Both the position numbers and the translations under genes were made by a program. Positions 54,072 through 64,000 of a DNA stretch of 64,000 nucleotides are shown piece after piece. The number at the start of each line of letters is the position of its first letter. Positions within the stretch are counted from its first letter, which is position 1. The stretch is from positions 1-64,000 of the forward strand of contig JANLJE010000067.1 in assembly GCA_029255645.1 (NCBI GenBank), in the 5' to 3' direction. Under the pieces are notes generated by a model, which saw only the letters and a program-made list of their open reading frames with translations, was not told the DNA's origin and searched no databases. Source of the DNA: Comamonadaceae bacterium. Lineage in GTDB: Bacteria; Pseudomonadota; Gammaproteobacteria; Burkholderiales; Rhodocyclaceae.

Positions 54072-56822
54072 TCAACCACTGTTGCGCAGCCCCGCGGCAA
54101 TGCCGTTGATGGTGATATGGATGCCCCGGGCGATGCGTTCGTCCCGGGCGCCGCTCCGGTGCCGGCGCAGGAGTTCGACCTGCAGGTGGTTCAAGGGGTC
54201 CATGTAGGGGAAGCGGTTGCGGATGGAGCGTTTGAGAAGCAGGTTGTCGGCCAGGAAGTCCTGCTGTGCCTCGATCGCGAGCAGGTGCTGGCAGGTCAGC
54301 TCCCATTCGGCCTGGATGCGGCCAAAGACCTGCTGGCGCAGGGCCGGATCGGTGACCAGTTCGGCGTAGCGGGAGGCAATGGCGAGGTCGGTCTTGGCCA
54401 GCACCATGTCCATGTTGGAGAGCAGGGTGCGAAAGAAGGGCCAGTGCCGGTACATGCGTTGCAGCACCGGCAAGCCGTCCGGGTTGGCCTCCAGCCAGCC
54501 GTTTACTGCGGTGCCAAAGCCGTACCAGCCGGGCAGCATCAGGCGGCACTGGGCCCAGGAAAACACCCAGGGAATGGCGCGCAAGTCTTCGATGGCCTCG
54601 GATTTTTTCCGGGAGGCGGGGCGGCTGCCGATATTGAGGTTGGCGATTTCGGAGAGCGGCGTGGATTCCCGGAAGTAGGTGGTGAAGCCCGGGGTCTCAT
54701 AGACCAGCCCCCGGTAGGCGGCGAAGGCCCGGCGGGAGAGTTCCTCCATCACCGGGTGGAAGGCTTCGGCCCGTTCCACCTGGTTTTCGTGGTCGGTGAG
54801 GGTGGCTTCCAGGGTGGCGGCCACGAGGATTTCCAGGTTGCGCCGCCCCACTTCCGGGTTGGCATACTTGGAGGCGATGACTTCGCCTTGTTCGGTAATG
54901 CGGATCTGGCCCGAGACGGCGCCGGCGGGCTGGGCCAGGATGGCCTGGTAGCTGGGGCCGCCGCCCCGGCCGACGGAGCCGCCCCGGCCGTGAAAGAGGC
55001 GCAGGCGCACGCCGTGGCGGGCGAACACCCGGGTCAGTTGCACTTCGGCCTGGTAGAGCTCCCAGCCGGAAGTAAGAAAGCCCCCGTCCTTGTTGCTGTC
55101 CGAGTAGCCGAGCATGACTTCCTGTTCCTCGTTGCGGCTCTTGAGCAGTTGCCGGTAGCAGGGCAGGGTGAAAATGGCGTCCATCACCGGCCCGGCCTGG
55201 CGCAGATCGTCGATGGTCTCGAACAGGGGAATGATGTTCATGGCCAGCCTGGGCTCGGCGCCGGGCAGGAGCAGGCCGGATTCCTTCAGCAGCAGGGCCA
55301 CTTCGAGCAGGTCGGAGACCCCATCAGTCTTGGAAATGATGCAGTTGGGCAGCGCCGCTGCGCCGTAGCGTTGGCGCAGTTTTTGCGCAGCAAAAAAGAT
55401 CGCCAGTTCGCCCCGGGTTTCTTCGCTGTAGTCGAGCCAGGGAGAGTAGAGGGGCCGGGGGGTGGCCAGTTCTGCGCCAAGCAGGGCGATGCGGGCGGCC
55501 TCATCCAGGGCTTCGTAATCGGCGCAGCAGCCGGCCCTGGCGAGCAGTTCGGCCACGCTTCTGGCGTGCACGTCGGAATTCTGGCGCAGGTCCACCGGGG
55601 CCAGATGAAAGCCGAATACCTGCACGGCCCGGATCAGCCGGCGCAGGCGTCCCCGGGCCAGGCGGGCAGCACCGTTCTGGCGCAGGGACGTAGCGAGGAT
55701 GGAGAGGTCGGCCGCCAGGGCGTCGGCGGTCGGGTAGGGGGCGGCCTCGGCCACCGGGTGGCGCAGGGCATGCTGGTGGTCCAGGGCCCGGATGGTGGCG
55801 GCCAGCCGCGCGTAGATGCCGGCCAGGGCGCGCCGGTAGGGCTCGTCGGCCCGCTGCGGCGAGGTATCGGGGGAGGCCTCCGAAAGCGCGGTGAGCTGCG
55901 GCGAAACCTGGATCAGCAGTTGAGAGAGAGGCAGCTCCCGGCCCAGGGCATGGATTTCTTCCAGGTAAAAGTTGAAGGCGGCGGCAGATTGCAGGCGCAG
56001 GGTTTCGCAGAGGATGTCCGCCGTGACGAAGGGATTGCCGTCCCGGTCGCCGCCGATCCAGGAGCCAATGCAAAAGAAGGGCGGTAGCTCCTCCAGGTCG
56101 CCGTTTTCGGCGAGCAGGTCTTCCAGCTGACCATACAACCGAGGGAGTTCGGTAAAGAAGGTTTCGTGAAAGAAGTTGATGCCGTTCTTGACCTCGTCGA
56201 TCACCTTGAGGCGGTTCGGGCGCATCAGCCGGGTCTGCCACAGGGTGAGTACCAGGCGGGCCAGTTCGCCATCGTTCTCCGCCTGTTCCTCGGGGGTGAG
56301 TTGCAGCCGGTCCCGCTGGTCGAGCAGGCGGGCGATGGCGTGCTGGCACTGCAGGGTGCTCTGGCGCTGCACCTCGGTGGGGTGGGCGGTGAGCACCGGA
56401 ACCACCCGGGCCTGGCGCAGGCAGGCGGCCAGGGCGTCCAGGGCAACCCCGGCCTCCCGGATGGATTCAAAAGCCTTCTGCAAGCTGCCTTCCCGGGCCG
56501 GGGAGCCGGCGATTTCATGGGCCCGGCGGCGGCGGATATGGTGCTGATCCTCGGCAATGTTGGCCAGTTGCAGGAAGTAGCTGAAGGCCCGGACCACCGA
56601 CATGGTTTCATCCCGGGAGAGGCCGACCAGCAGTTCGTTCAGCCCGGCCCGGACCCGGTCTTCCCCTTCCCGGGCAAACAGCACGGCGGCCTGGCGGATG
56701 CTTTCCACCAGGTCGAAGATGGCCTGCCCTTCTTGTTCCCGCACGGTATCGCCCAGGAGGCGGCCCAGGAGGCGGATGTCCTGGCGCAGGGGTTCGTCCT
56801 TGTCGAATTCGGGGGTATTCAT
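54072..56822 (-). CDS. ppc: Phosphoenolpyruvate carboxylase
   Basis: A 916-residue PEPC that carboxylates PEP to oxaloacetate to refill the TCA cycle. Catalytic signatures are VLTAHPTEVQRQS (active-site His), SWIGGDRDGNPFVT, MLGYSDSNKDGG (conserved Lys) and FHGRGGSVGRGGG. The C-terminus ends INGIAAGLRNSG, the family allosteric end. AEC transporter gene lies 21 bases upstream in the same direction. Confidence 0.97.
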   Translation of the reverse strand: MNTPEFDKDEPLRQDIRLLGRLLGDTVREQEGQAIFDLVESIRQAAVLFAREGEDRVRAGLNELLVGLSRDETMSVVRAFSYFLQLANIAEDQHHIRRRRAHEIAGSPAREGSLQKAFESIREAGVALDALAACLRQARVVPVLTAHPTEVQRQSTLQCQHAIARLLDQRDRLQLTPEEQAENDGELARLVLTLWQTRLMRPNRLKVIDEVKNGINFFHETFFTELPRLYGQLEDLLAENGDLEELPPFFCIGSWIGGDRDGNPFVTADILCETLRLQSAAAFNFYLEEIHALGRELPLSQLLIQVSPQLTALSEASPDTSPQRADEPYRRALAGIYARLAATIRALDHQHALRHPVAEAAPYPTADALAADLSILATSLRQNGAARLARGRLRRLIRAVQVFGFHLAPVDLRQNSDVHARSVAELLARAGCCADYEALDEAARIALLGAELATPRPLYSPWLDYSEETRGELAIFFAAQKLRQRYGAAALPNCIISKTDGVSDLLEVALLLKESGLLLPGAEPRLAMNIIPLFETIDDLRQAGPVMDAIFTLPCYRQLLKSRNEEQEVMLGYSDSNKDGGFLTSGWELYQAEVQLTRVFARHGVRLRLFHGRGGSVGRGGGPSYQAILAQPAGAVSGQIRITEQGEVIASKYANPEVGRRNLEILVAATLEATLTDHENQVERAEAFHPVMEELSRRAFAAYRGLVYETPGFTTYFRESTPLSEIANLNIGSRPASRKKSEAIEDLRAIPWVFSWAQCRLMLPGWYGFGTAVNGWLEANPDGLPVLQRMYRHWPFFRTLLSNMDMVLAKTDLAIASRYAELVTDPALRQQVFGRIQAEWELTCQHLLAIEAQQDFLADNLLLKRSIRNRFPYMDPLNHLQVELLRRHRSGARDERIARGIHITINGIAAGLRNSG

Positions 56823-56843
56823 GGATGTCTCGCGGGTCTGGAA

Positions 56844-57719
56844 TCAGTTAATGGCAAGGTACAAGGCCAACGGCAGGAAGAACAAGGTGACCAGGTGACC
56901 GATCAGGACGATGGAAGCGACCCGGTCCGGCTCCTGCTGGTAGCGTTCGGCGAACAGGAAGTTGAGCACGGCCGGGGGCAAGGCGCCAAAGACGATCAGG
57001 ATCTCCCGCTCCCGCCCGCTGATGCCCAGGGCCCAGGCCCCGGCAAAGGCCAGCAACAGGCCGCTGATGGGGCGGAACAGGGCGCCAATGAGGCCGATCT
57101 TCCATTCTCCCAGGGGGGTAGTGGCCAGGCGCACCCCGAGGGAAAACAGCATCAGGGGTACGGAGATATCGCCCAACATCTTGATCGCGGTCAGTAGCGG
57201 ATCCCAGAGCTGGATGCCGCCCAGGTTGCTGGCCAGGCCCAGCAGGGTGGCCGCCACCACCGGCACGCGCCAGAGCTGCAGCAGCCGGGCGCGGGGGTTG
57301 AGCCAGCGGGCGCCCAGGGAAAAATGCAGGATGTTTCCCACCATGAACAAGACGATGGCCGCCGGCAGGGCGGCCTCGCCCCAGGCCAGCACCGCCAGGG
57401 GCAGGCCGATGTTGCCCGAGTTGTTGAATATCATGGGCGGGATGAAGGTTTTGCTCGGATAACCCAGCAGCCGGGCCACGGGCCAGGCTAGCAGGCCGCT
57501 ACCGAGCAGCACCACGAGCCCTCCCAGGGCCAGGGGCGCGTAGCTGCCCAGGTCGAAGGGTTTGCCGGCCAGGGCGTAGAACACCAGGGCGGGCACGAAC
57601 ACATCCATGTTCACGTTGTTGGTGGCGTTCATGTCGGGCTGGCAGCGGCGGGCATAGAGATAGCCGACGCTGACGATGGCAAAGATGGGCAGCAGGACGG
57701 AGACGAGGCGGATCAGCAT
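56844..57719 (-). CDS. AEC-family (auxin efflux carrier type) transporter
   Basis: A 291-residue membrane protein of about ten helices in the AEC/BART fold: MDVFVPALVFYAL, FNNSGNIGLPLA (broken-helix motif) and FGALPPAVLNFLFAERY. Bacterial members carry malate, malonate or other organic anions. The tight linkage with ppc (21-base gap) makes a C4-dicarboxylate link plausible, as an inference from context. Confidence 0.88.
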   Translation of the reverse strand: MLIRLVSVLLPIFAIVSVGYLYARRCQPDMNATNNVNMDVFVPALVFYALAGKPFDLGSYAPLALGGLVVLLGSGLLAWPVARLLGYPSKTFIPPMIFNNSGNIGLPLAVLAWGEAALPAAIVLFMVGNILHFSLGARWLNPRARLLQLWRVPVVAATLLGLASNLGGIQLWDPLLTAIKMLGDISVPLMLFSLGVRLATTPLGEWKIGLIGALFRPISGLLLAFAGAWALGISGREREILIVFGALPPAVLNFLFAERYQQEPDRVASIVLIGHLVTLFFLPLALYLAIN

Positions 57720-58085
57720 GGGGCGGTTTCAAGTTCCAGGTAAGACAGGTTCAGGGTGAGGGTGAGGGTTCAAGGCCGTCGCAGGATTCTGACATGGACC
57801 GTCCGGAAGAGCCACGTATCAAGTGGCCACGGCATCAAGTGGCCACGGCATCGAGCTCGGCGCGCTCGAAACCCCACGGCATCCTCGTCCGCGCGTCACA
57901 ACTCATGTGGCCATCGTTCTTTTCCATCGCCACACTTTACCTTCGCTCGGTGTTGCCCTCCAAATTTGAACTCGCCAGGCCATTCCCCAGGCAGGACAAA
58001 TGCAAAAGGGGGAACGACAGCGCTGGCGAATCCTTGCTAACCTAGCGGGGTAAAGGCGCCGGCGAGGACGCCGCGAGGAGGAAAC
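57720..58085. other. Divergent gap with a 16-bp tandem repeat
   Basis: No gene is supported in these 366 bases. ATCAAGTGGCCACGGC is repeated at 57818 and 57834, with a partial third copy, and a short GGGTGA microrepeat lies near 57756-57769. GAGGAGG before 58086 is the ribosome site of the next gene. Confidence 0.6.
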
Positions 58086-59717
58086 ATGGATAAGGCAATA
58101 CCGCAAGGCGCAGGGCTGATCCTCGAGATGGATGAGGAGGGCAAGGCCCTGCTCGCCAGCGTCATCCCCCAGGCCGGAAGCCGGCCCATCGACGCAACCT
58201 GGCTGACCCGGCACCTGGCCGGATCAGGCTATGGTGGCCTGTGCTATCTGCCCACGGCAGTCACCCAGCTGATCAGCCAGTACAACTCGGGCCGGAGCGT
58301 GACGGCCCTGCGTCTGGCCGAGTGCGTCGATGCCCGTCTGGAGATCCGGATTTCCCAGGACGACATGGCGGCCACCCTGGACATCACCCCGGCCCAAGGG
58401 GGGGCGCCCATCACCAAGAACCAGATCCTCGCCGCCCTGGCGGAAAAGGGCGTGACCGATGGCATTTTGCTCGACGAGGTCAATCAGGCGATTGCTGCAG
58501 GCCATGCCACCGCCCTGACCATTGCCCGTGGCACGCCCCCGGTCCATGGCAAAGACGGCTATTTCGAGAGCCTGATTCCCGACATGCGGGCCCGGGTGCC
58601 GCAGGAGAACAAAGCGGGGCAGATCGACTACCGCGACCTGGGCGAGATCATGGTCGTCCGCGCCAAAGACCCCCTGATGTTGCGCCACCGGGCCACGACC
58701 GGCACCCCCGGCATAACCGTGCAGGGGGTGCCGGTTGCGCCCAGACCCGGCAAGGAGGTGATGTATGCGCCCCAGCTCACCGGCGCAGCCCCCAGCCCCG
58801 ACAACCCGGATTTGCTGCTGGCCACCCAGACCGGCCAGCCGGTCGTCGTCAAAAACGGGGTCATCGTCGAGCCCGTCTTTACCGTGCCGGCCGTGAACAT
58901 GGCCAGCGGCAACATCGACTTCGATGGCAGCGTCGTGATCAAGGGCGATGTTTGTGCCGGCATGACGGTCAAGGTGAGCGGCGACATCGAGGTGGGCGGG
59001 GTGGTGGAAAACGCCCACCTCGAAGCCGGCGGCAGCATCGTCATCAGGGGCGGTGTCCTGGGCAGCATCGACCAGAAGGGCGGCAGCGACTACACCTTGC
59101 GCTGCGGCCATGATTTCCATGCCGCCTACGCCCAGAAGGCCCGCATTGAAGCCGGGAACAATATCTTCATCAACGACATGGCCATGCAGTGCGAACTGAC
59201 GGCCGGCCAGCACATCAAGGTGGGCAAGGCCAGGCGCGGCCACATCGTCGGTGGCCGGATCCAGGCCATGCTTTCCATCACCGCCCGGGTGCTGGGCGCC
59301 CCCAACCGCATCACCACCGCCTGCCACATCGGCGTCAATCCTTCCCTGCAGAAGGAAGCCAAAGCGCTGGCCGAGCAGCGCGACGCTCAGGAAACGCAGT
59401 TGCTGGAAATCAGCAAGCTGCTCGACTTTGCCGGTCATAACCCAGGGCGGCTGGGCCCGGAGGTCATCGACAAAGCCCGCCATACCGCCCTCTCCCTCTC
59501 CGGGGAAATCGCCCGGCTGCGGGAAGCAGAAAAGGATCTGGCCGACAAGATTGCCCTGGCGCAGGAAGCCCGGGTCACCGCCGAGGAAACCCTGCACGAA
59601 GGGGTGGAAGTCCTCTTTGGCACCCAGCGTTACCGGGTGGTGGGCGACCACGGCGCCGGACAGATCCAGATGGGTGCCAACGGTCTGGAACTCACGCCCC
59701 TGGAAGCACGGAGCTGA
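58086..59717 (+). CDS. FapA-type (DUF342) protein
   Basis: A 543-residue DUF342/FapA-like protein. Residues about 100-380 include the N-terminal flagellar-assembly-A region and a right-handed beta-helix (NIDFDGSVVIKGDVCAGMTV, GDIEVGGVVENAHLEAGGSI, IVIRGGVLGS). A coiled coil follows (about 425-500). Related proteins include polymer-forming cytoskeletal relatives and a FapA protein affecting polar flagellar assembly; the exact role is unknown. No flagellar gene lies in the window. GAGGAGG precedes the ATG. Confidence 0.87.
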   Translation: MDKAIPQGAGLILEMDEEGKALLASVIPQAGSRPIDATWLTRHLAGSGYGGLCYLPTAVTQLISQYNSGRSVTALRLAECVDARLEIRISQDDMAATLDITPAQGGAPITKNQILAALAEKGVTDGILLDEVNQAIAAGHATALTIARGTPPVHGKDGYFESLIPDMRARVPQENKAGQIDYRDLGEIMVVRAKDPLMLRHRATTGTPGITVQGVPVAPRPGKEVMYAPQLTGAAPSPDNPDLLLATQTGQPVVVKNGVIVEPVFTVPAVNMASGNIDFDGSVVIKGDVCAGMTVKVSGDIEVGGVVENAHLEAGGSIVIRGGVLGSIDQKGGSDYTLRCGHDFHAAYAQKARIEAGNNIFINDMAMQCELTAGQHIKVGKARRGHIVGGRIQAMLSITARVLGAPNRITTACHIGVNPSLQKEAKALAEQRDAQETQLLEISKLLDFAGHNPGRLGPEVIDKARHTALSLSGEIARLREAEKDLADKIALAQEARVTAEETLHEGVEVLFGTQRYRVVGDHGAGQIQMGANGLELTPLEARS

Positions 59718-59719
59718 AA

Positions 59720-62419
59720 TCACGGGTCGGACGCCGGGTCTGACCCTGTGAATCCTGGAGCCACGCCCTCCTCCGGCCCGTCATCCCGCCACATCATGGC
59801 CATGCGCTCCAGCAGCAGCAGAGGTTCAACAGGCTTGTGCAGCACGGGCCAGCCCGCCACTGCAAACGCGTCGATCTGCTCGATGGAAGTATCGCCGGTA
59901 ACGATCAGGGCCCGGATCGGCCCGCCCCGGCGCTGGCGGATGGCGTCGAGCAGTTCGATGCCGCTCAACCCTCCCGGCAGACGAAAGTCGGTCACATAAA
60001 AATCGGCCTCGGTGATGTGCGGGTCCTTCAGGGCACTGTCTCCGTCAGGAAAATGCTGCAGGCGCATGCCATGGCTCTCCAGCCAGGATTCGAGCGCACG
60101 GGCCACCAGGCTATCGTCCTCGACCAGCACGCAGCGGGCGCCGCGCAGCACCTGGAAATTGACCTGAGCCCGTGACTTGCCGCCCCGCGCTGCGCCAGGG
60201 CTCGCCCCTTCCTGCAGCGGGATGCTGATCTCGAAAACCGTGCCCCGCCCGTAACGCGACAGGCAATCCAGACGATAGCCCAGCAGGCTCGCCATGCGCC
60301 GCACGATGGAAAGCCCCAGGCCGAGCCCCCTGATCCGCTCGCGCTGGGGATTGTCCACCTGATAAAACTCCTCGTAGATGCGCGGCAGGTCATCCTCCTT
60401 GATGCCGATGCCGGTATCCCACACCTGGATCACCAGGCGGCCCCGGCGCAGACGCGTCCCCACCAGCACCCCGCCCCATTCGGTGTAGCGGATGGCATTG
60501 CCGATCAGATTGCGCAGCAGGCCCATGAGCAAGCCCAGGTCCGTCTCGAATACCAGGGGATGAGAGGGAAAAAAGAGCTTGAAGCGCAGCTCCTTTTCCA
60601 TGGCCAGGGAGGCAAACTCGCTCTCGATGCGCTGGAAGATCTCGTAGATTTCCACCGGCGCCAGCTGCGGCGTCACCACCCCGGCATCCAGCTTGGAAAT
60701 GTCAAGGAGGGCATCGAGCAGTTCCCCCAGGGCCTTGGTGGCCAGGCCCAGATTATGGGCAATCTTCTGCTGCTCCTCATTCAACGGCGTGCGCGCCAGG
60801 GCCGAGATGAACAGATTGCTGGCCTGCAGCGGTTGGCGCAGGTCGTGACTGGCGGAGGCCAGGAAGCGGGATTTGGCCACGTTGGCCGCCTCGGCCACCT
60901 GCTTGGCGGCAATCAGATCGGCTTCGGCCTGCTTGCGCCTGGACACATCGGTCAGGGTGCCGGACATCATCAGTGGCCGCCCCCGGTCCTTCCCACCGTC
61001 CCGCTCGACGATGCGGCCCTGGGCCAGCAGCCATTTCCATTGCCCGCCCCGGGCCCGGGCCCGGAATTCGATCTGCAGGGACAACTCCCGCCCCAGCAGA
61101 TGGTGGCGGATGGCCCGGCGCACTGCTTCCTGGTCATCGGGATGGACCTGGCGCAACCACTCGCCGCTGCGCAGCGGCGAAGCCCCGGGCGCATAGGCAA
61201 GGATGGCATCAAAACGGGCACTGGCGGAAAACTTGCGGGCCATGATGTTCCAGTCCCAGAAACCCTGCTCCGACCCCTCGACGATGCGCCGGTAACGCTC
61301 GCCCCCTTCTTTCATGATCTCGGCCAGTTGGCGGCGCCGCTCCACGGTAATCAGCAACAACAGCAACAGGACCATGCCGGCAATTTCCACCTTCATGTCC
61401 GCCAGCTGCTGCCAGCCCAGTTGCCGGGCATCCACCAGGCGCACCAGGCGCCAGGGCGCCTCCTGCAGATTCACACGGCAAGCGCGCCAGCGGCCATGGG
61501 CCCGGCACTCACCGGAAGGCACGGCCTGTAGCGCCTCGGCGGCAAGTTTTTCTGGCAACACCTCGGACAAGCTCCAGAGCCGCGGTCCATCCAGCGCCGG
61601 GAACGACACCAGCACCTGATCCTCCTGATTGACGACCAGGAGGCGCCCGGAATCACGCGCCGCCGATTCCAGATAGCCGCTCAGGGAACTCAAGGTGAAA
61701 TCCAGGGCCACGATGGCCCGGAATTGCCCATGCGGGTCATAGATGGGCGCCACCACCGACGTCATCAGCCCCTGGCCCGCCTGATCCAGGTAGGCCTCCA
61801 GCCAGCGGATGGCGCGCCCGGGATTGCGCTCCGGCCCGGAGTCCGCAAACACCGGATGGCGCAAAAAGTCCTCGCTCCAGGCGAGACTGCCGGCAACACG
61901 GGCATAAGGATGCAGACAGGTGAATTTCTGGGCCGAGGTGTAGTAAATCCAGGCGGCCGGGGGAATTCGTTCGTGCAGGTCGGCCATCAGCCCATTCAAG
62001 GCGAATGCCACTTCAATTTCGTTTGCCCGTTCGCTCCCGGCCTCCGGCAGCAGCCCCGTGCCAAACAGATAACAGGCCCGGCGCCTGGCCGCCAGTTCCG
62101 GGCCGTACCAGGTACTGAAACCGGGGCCGGAAGCAGTGTCGCGCGGCACCACTGCCGCCCAGGCTGCCGCATGTCCCCCGGCACCATGGGCGGCCAGGCC
62201 CTCTTCGGCCGCCGTGCGCAGGATCTGGACCCCCGTCACTGCGGCATGGGCCATGGCCTCCACATCCGCCGCAACGGCCTGCATGCTTTGGCGCGCCTGC
62301 CCCAAAGCCGTCTCCACCCGCACCGACCAGAGGTGCGCAAAGCCCAGGCATGCCGCCAGAAAAATCAGGCCGCTGATCAACAGGTGGCCGAAACGGCGGG
62401 ACGAACTTCCCTTGACCAT
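59720..62419 (-). CDS. Hybrid sensor histidine kinase/response regulator
   Basis: 899 residues: a transmembrane helix (about 10-30), a large periplasmic PDC/Cache-like sensor (about 35-340; RAIVALDFTLSSLSGYL), a second helix (about 345-362), a PAS domain (about 375-500), HisKA with SASHDLRQPLQASN (phospho-His), an HATPase with NLIGNAIRYTEWGG and GLGLGLSIV, and a C-terminal receiver (FYVTDFRLPGG, phospho-Asp). There is no HTH output, so a phosphorelay to another regulator is expected. The ligand is unknown. It ends two bases from the convergent FapA-type gene. Confidence 0.92.
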   Translation of the reverse strand: MVKGSSSRRFGHLLISGLIFLAACLGFAHLWSVRVETALGQARQSMQAVAADVEAMAHAAVTGVQILRTAAEEGLAAHGAGGHAAAWAAVVPRDTASGPGFSTWYGPELAARRRACYLFGTGLLPEAGSERANEIEVAFALNGLMADLHERIPPAAWIYYTSAQKFTCLHPYARVAGSLAWSEDFLRHPVFADSGPERNPGRAIRWLEAYLDQAGQGLMTSVVAPIYDPHGQFRAIVALDFTLSSLSGYLESAARDSGRLLVVNQEDQVLVSFPALDGPRLWSLSEVLPEKLAAEALQAVPSGECRAHGRWRACRVNLQEAPWRLVRLVDARQLGWQQLADMKVEIAGMVLLLLLLITVERRRQLAEIMKEGGERYRRIVEGSEQGFWDWNIMARKFSASARFDAILAYAPGASPLRSGEWLRQVHPDDQEAVRRAIRHHLLGRELSLQIEFRARARGGQWKWLLAQGRIVERDGGKDRGRPLMMSGTLTDVSRRKQAEADLIAAKQVAEAANVAKSRFLASASHDLRQPLQASNLFISALARTPLNEEQQKIAHNLGLATKALGELLDALLDISKLDAGVVTPQLAPVEIYEIFQRIESEFASLAMEKELRFKLFFPSHPLVFETDLGLLMGLLRNLIGNAIRYTEWGGVLVGTRLRRGRLVIQVWDTGIGIKEDDLPRIYEEFYQVDNPQRERIRGLGLGLSIVRRMASLLGYRLDCLSRYGRGTVFEISIPLQEGASPGAARGGKSRAQVNFQVLRGARCVLVEDDSLVARALESWLESHGMRLQHFPDGDSALKDPHITEADFYVTDFRLPGGLSGIELLDAIRQRRGGPIRALIVTGDTSIEQIDAFAVAGWPVLHKPVEPLLLLERMAMMWRDDGPEEGVAPGFTGSDPASDP

Positions 62420-62484
62420 ATCCTCGCCTGACCTCGCCGTTCAAAGAGCGGGATTGTCAGGAGTATCCAGTTGCCCTGTCAAAC

Positions 62485-62523
62485 CATGGCAACACCACAT
62501 GGCAACACCACATGGCAACACCA
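62485..62523. repeat. 3 x 13-bp perfect tandem repeat upstream of rplU
   Basis: CATGGCAACACCA is repeated at 62485, 62498 and 62511. It lies between the kinase gene start and the rplU promoter. Confidence 0.97.
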
Positions 62524-62568
62524 AGGGCTCCCCGGAGAAGCCCCGATCCATGCGGTGCAACCAAGCCA

Positions 62569-62596
62569 TTGACCCGACGCATCAAATCTGTATAAT
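62569..62596 (+). promoter_or_regulatory. Strong sigma-70 promoter of rplU-rpmA
   Basis: TTGACC (62569-62574), 16-base spacer, TATAAT (62591-62596): near-consensus, as expected for ribosomal protein genes. The leader is about 30 bases. Confidence 0.88.
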
Positions 62597-62632
62597 CGCG
62601 GGTCCTTTTATGCAGTTCTTTGGAGTTCCAAC

Positions 62633-62944
62633 ATGTACGCGGTCATAAAAACCGGTGGCAAACAGTATCGTGTTTGCGCAGGTCAAAAACTTAAAGTAGA
62701 ACAGATACCGGCAGACGTTGGCGCAGAAATCACCCTTGACCAGGTCCTGATGGTAGGCGAAGGCGAGAGCGTGAAAGTCGGCGCCCCCCTGGTTCCCGGG
62801 GCAGCCGTGAAGTGCACCGTGGTTTCCCACGGCCGGCACGACAAGATCAAGATTTTCAAGATGCGCCGTCGCAAGCACTACCAGAAGCACCAGGGGCATC
62901 GCCAGAACTATACCGAGCTGCGCATCGACGCGATCGCGGCCTGA
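62633..62944 (+). CDS. rplU: 50S ribosomal protein L21
   Basis: A 103-residue L21 ([34 protein letters not shown] at the rRNA-binding end). TGGAG lies ten bases before the ATG. It is the first gene of the conserved rplU-rpmA-obgE cluster. Confidence 0.98.
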   Translation: MYAVIKTGGKQYRVCAGQKLKVEQIPADVGAEITLDQVLMVGEGESVKVGAPLVPGAAVKCTVVSHGRHDKIKIFKMRRRKHYQKHQGHRQNYTELRIDAIAA

Positions 62945-62965
62945 TCGGGATCAAGGAGCAAATAA

Positions 62966-63229
62966 ATGGCACACAAAAAAGCTGGCGGCAGTTCCCGTAA
63001 CGGCCGCGACTCAGAATCAAAACGCCTGGGCGTCAAGCGCTACGGCGGTCAGTTCGTTCTGGCGGGCAACATCATCGTGCGTCAGCGCGGCACCGAGTTC
63101 CATGCCGGCGAAGGCGTCGGCATCGGCAAGGATCACACCCTGTTCGCCAAGACCACCGGCACGGTTCAGTTCGCCATCAAGGGCGCCAGAAACCGTCGCA
63201 CGGTCAGCATCGTCCCAGCCGCCGAATAA
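62966..63229 (+). CDS. rpmA: 50S ribosomal protein L27
   Basis: An 87-residue L27 starting [20 protein letters not shown], with [16 protein letters not shown]. The N-terminus reaches the peptidyl-transferase centre. It has the short proteobacterial start with no cleavable leader. It starts 21 bases after rplU, and AAGGAGC precedes the ATG. Confidence 0.98.
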   Translation: MAHKKAGGSSRNGRDSESKRLGVKRYGGQFVLAGNIIVRQRGTEFHAGEGVGIGKDHTLFAKTTGTVQFAIKGARNRRTVSIVPAAE

Positions 63230-63246
63230 TCGGCGCCCGGGATTGC

Positions 63247-63275
63247 AAAGCCCTATCCCCGGATAGGGCTTTTTT
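63247..63275 (+). terminator. Terminator between rpmA and obgE
   Basis: AAAGCCCTATCC-CC-GGATAGGGCTTT with further T: a 12-bp stem with a 2-base loop. It should reduce read-through from the ribosomal genes into obgE. Confidence 0.88.
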
Positions 63276-63284
63276 AGTTTGTAG

Positions 63285-64000
<716 letters not shown>

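Noticed and set aside
53860-54549. 229-codon minus-strand frame before gluQ
   Set aside because: It is mostly the ppc 3' end in another frame, is Arg/Pro/Gly/His rich and shows no motif.
57960-58085. c-di-GMP (GEMM) riboswitch before the FapA-type gene
   Set aside because: The leader has some GC-rich pairing, but the conserved GEMM receptor and loop sequences are absent.

Overview
The window is 64 kb of GC-rich chromosomal DNA from a betaproteobacterium, most likely of the Rhodocyclales (Azospira/Dechloromonas-like). This rests on protein resemblance and gene content (ubiquinone genes, ZapD/YacG/CoaE cluster, DUF4124 next to NtrBC, SiaABCD, ClsB next to an EEP nuclease); no rRNA or tRNA gene is present to confirm it. 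The window opens inside ubiB and closes inside obgE. I see no prophage, insertion sequence or CRISPR array.

Layout. 1-7.8 kb: ubiB (partial) with a helical partner gene, a GDT1/TMEM165-type Mn exporter gene behind a yybP-ykoY riboswitch, rluE, a DUF192 gene coupled to ubiC, a UbiH-type hydroxylase gene and dsbC. 8-10.9 kb: an accessory gene for a RelE/ParE-like + SF1 helicase + ankyrin protein, frameshifted at an 8-bp homopolymer. 11-16 kb: leuA divergent from an Lrp/AsnC gene, a glycine-zipper protein and a diguanylate cyclase. 16-24.9 kb: mltA, an ATPase plus Nudix/thiamine-synthase pair, yacG-zapD, SPOR-coaE, trpB2 and birA-coaX. 24.9-32.1 kb: DUF4124-ntrB-ntrC, a small secreted protein, an MFS carrier, a Kef-type antiporter and an orphan ParA. 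32.2-41.7 kb: alaS, an orphan UgpB-like protein, rhlE, and a signalling cluster (hyi, small membrane protein, HDOD, repeat protein, PP2C). 41.7-45 kb: PduO-type adenosyltransferase, a HI1419/HI1420-type toxin-antitoxin pair with a broken toxin, and glnA with a sigma-54 promoter and two NtrC sites. 45-54 kb: rhodanese, nadA, BLUF, EEP nuclease, clsB, complete siaABCD, gluQ. 54-64 kb: ppc, AEC transporter, FapA-type protein, hybrid histidine kinase, rplU-rpmA-obgE.

Links between genes. NtrB/NtrC (24.9-27.4 kb) should act on glnA, whose upstream region carries two NtrC-type palindromes and a -24/-12 promoter. SiaA-SiaB-SiaC-SiaD form a phosphatase/kinase switch controlling a diguanylate cyclase, and a second membrane diguanylate cyclase lies at 14.4-15.8 kb.

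The most unusual property is a population of short tandem repeats (units of 9-18 bp, about 2 to 8 copies, each of different sequence) spread over the whole window. They sit mainly in gaps and at gene ends, sometimes containing the stop codon. One triplicates a conserved piece of the Mn riboswitch, one (an 11-bp duplication) has frameshifted the toxin gene, and one encodes a Thr-Asn-Ser-Gly repeat at the N-terminus of a small protein.
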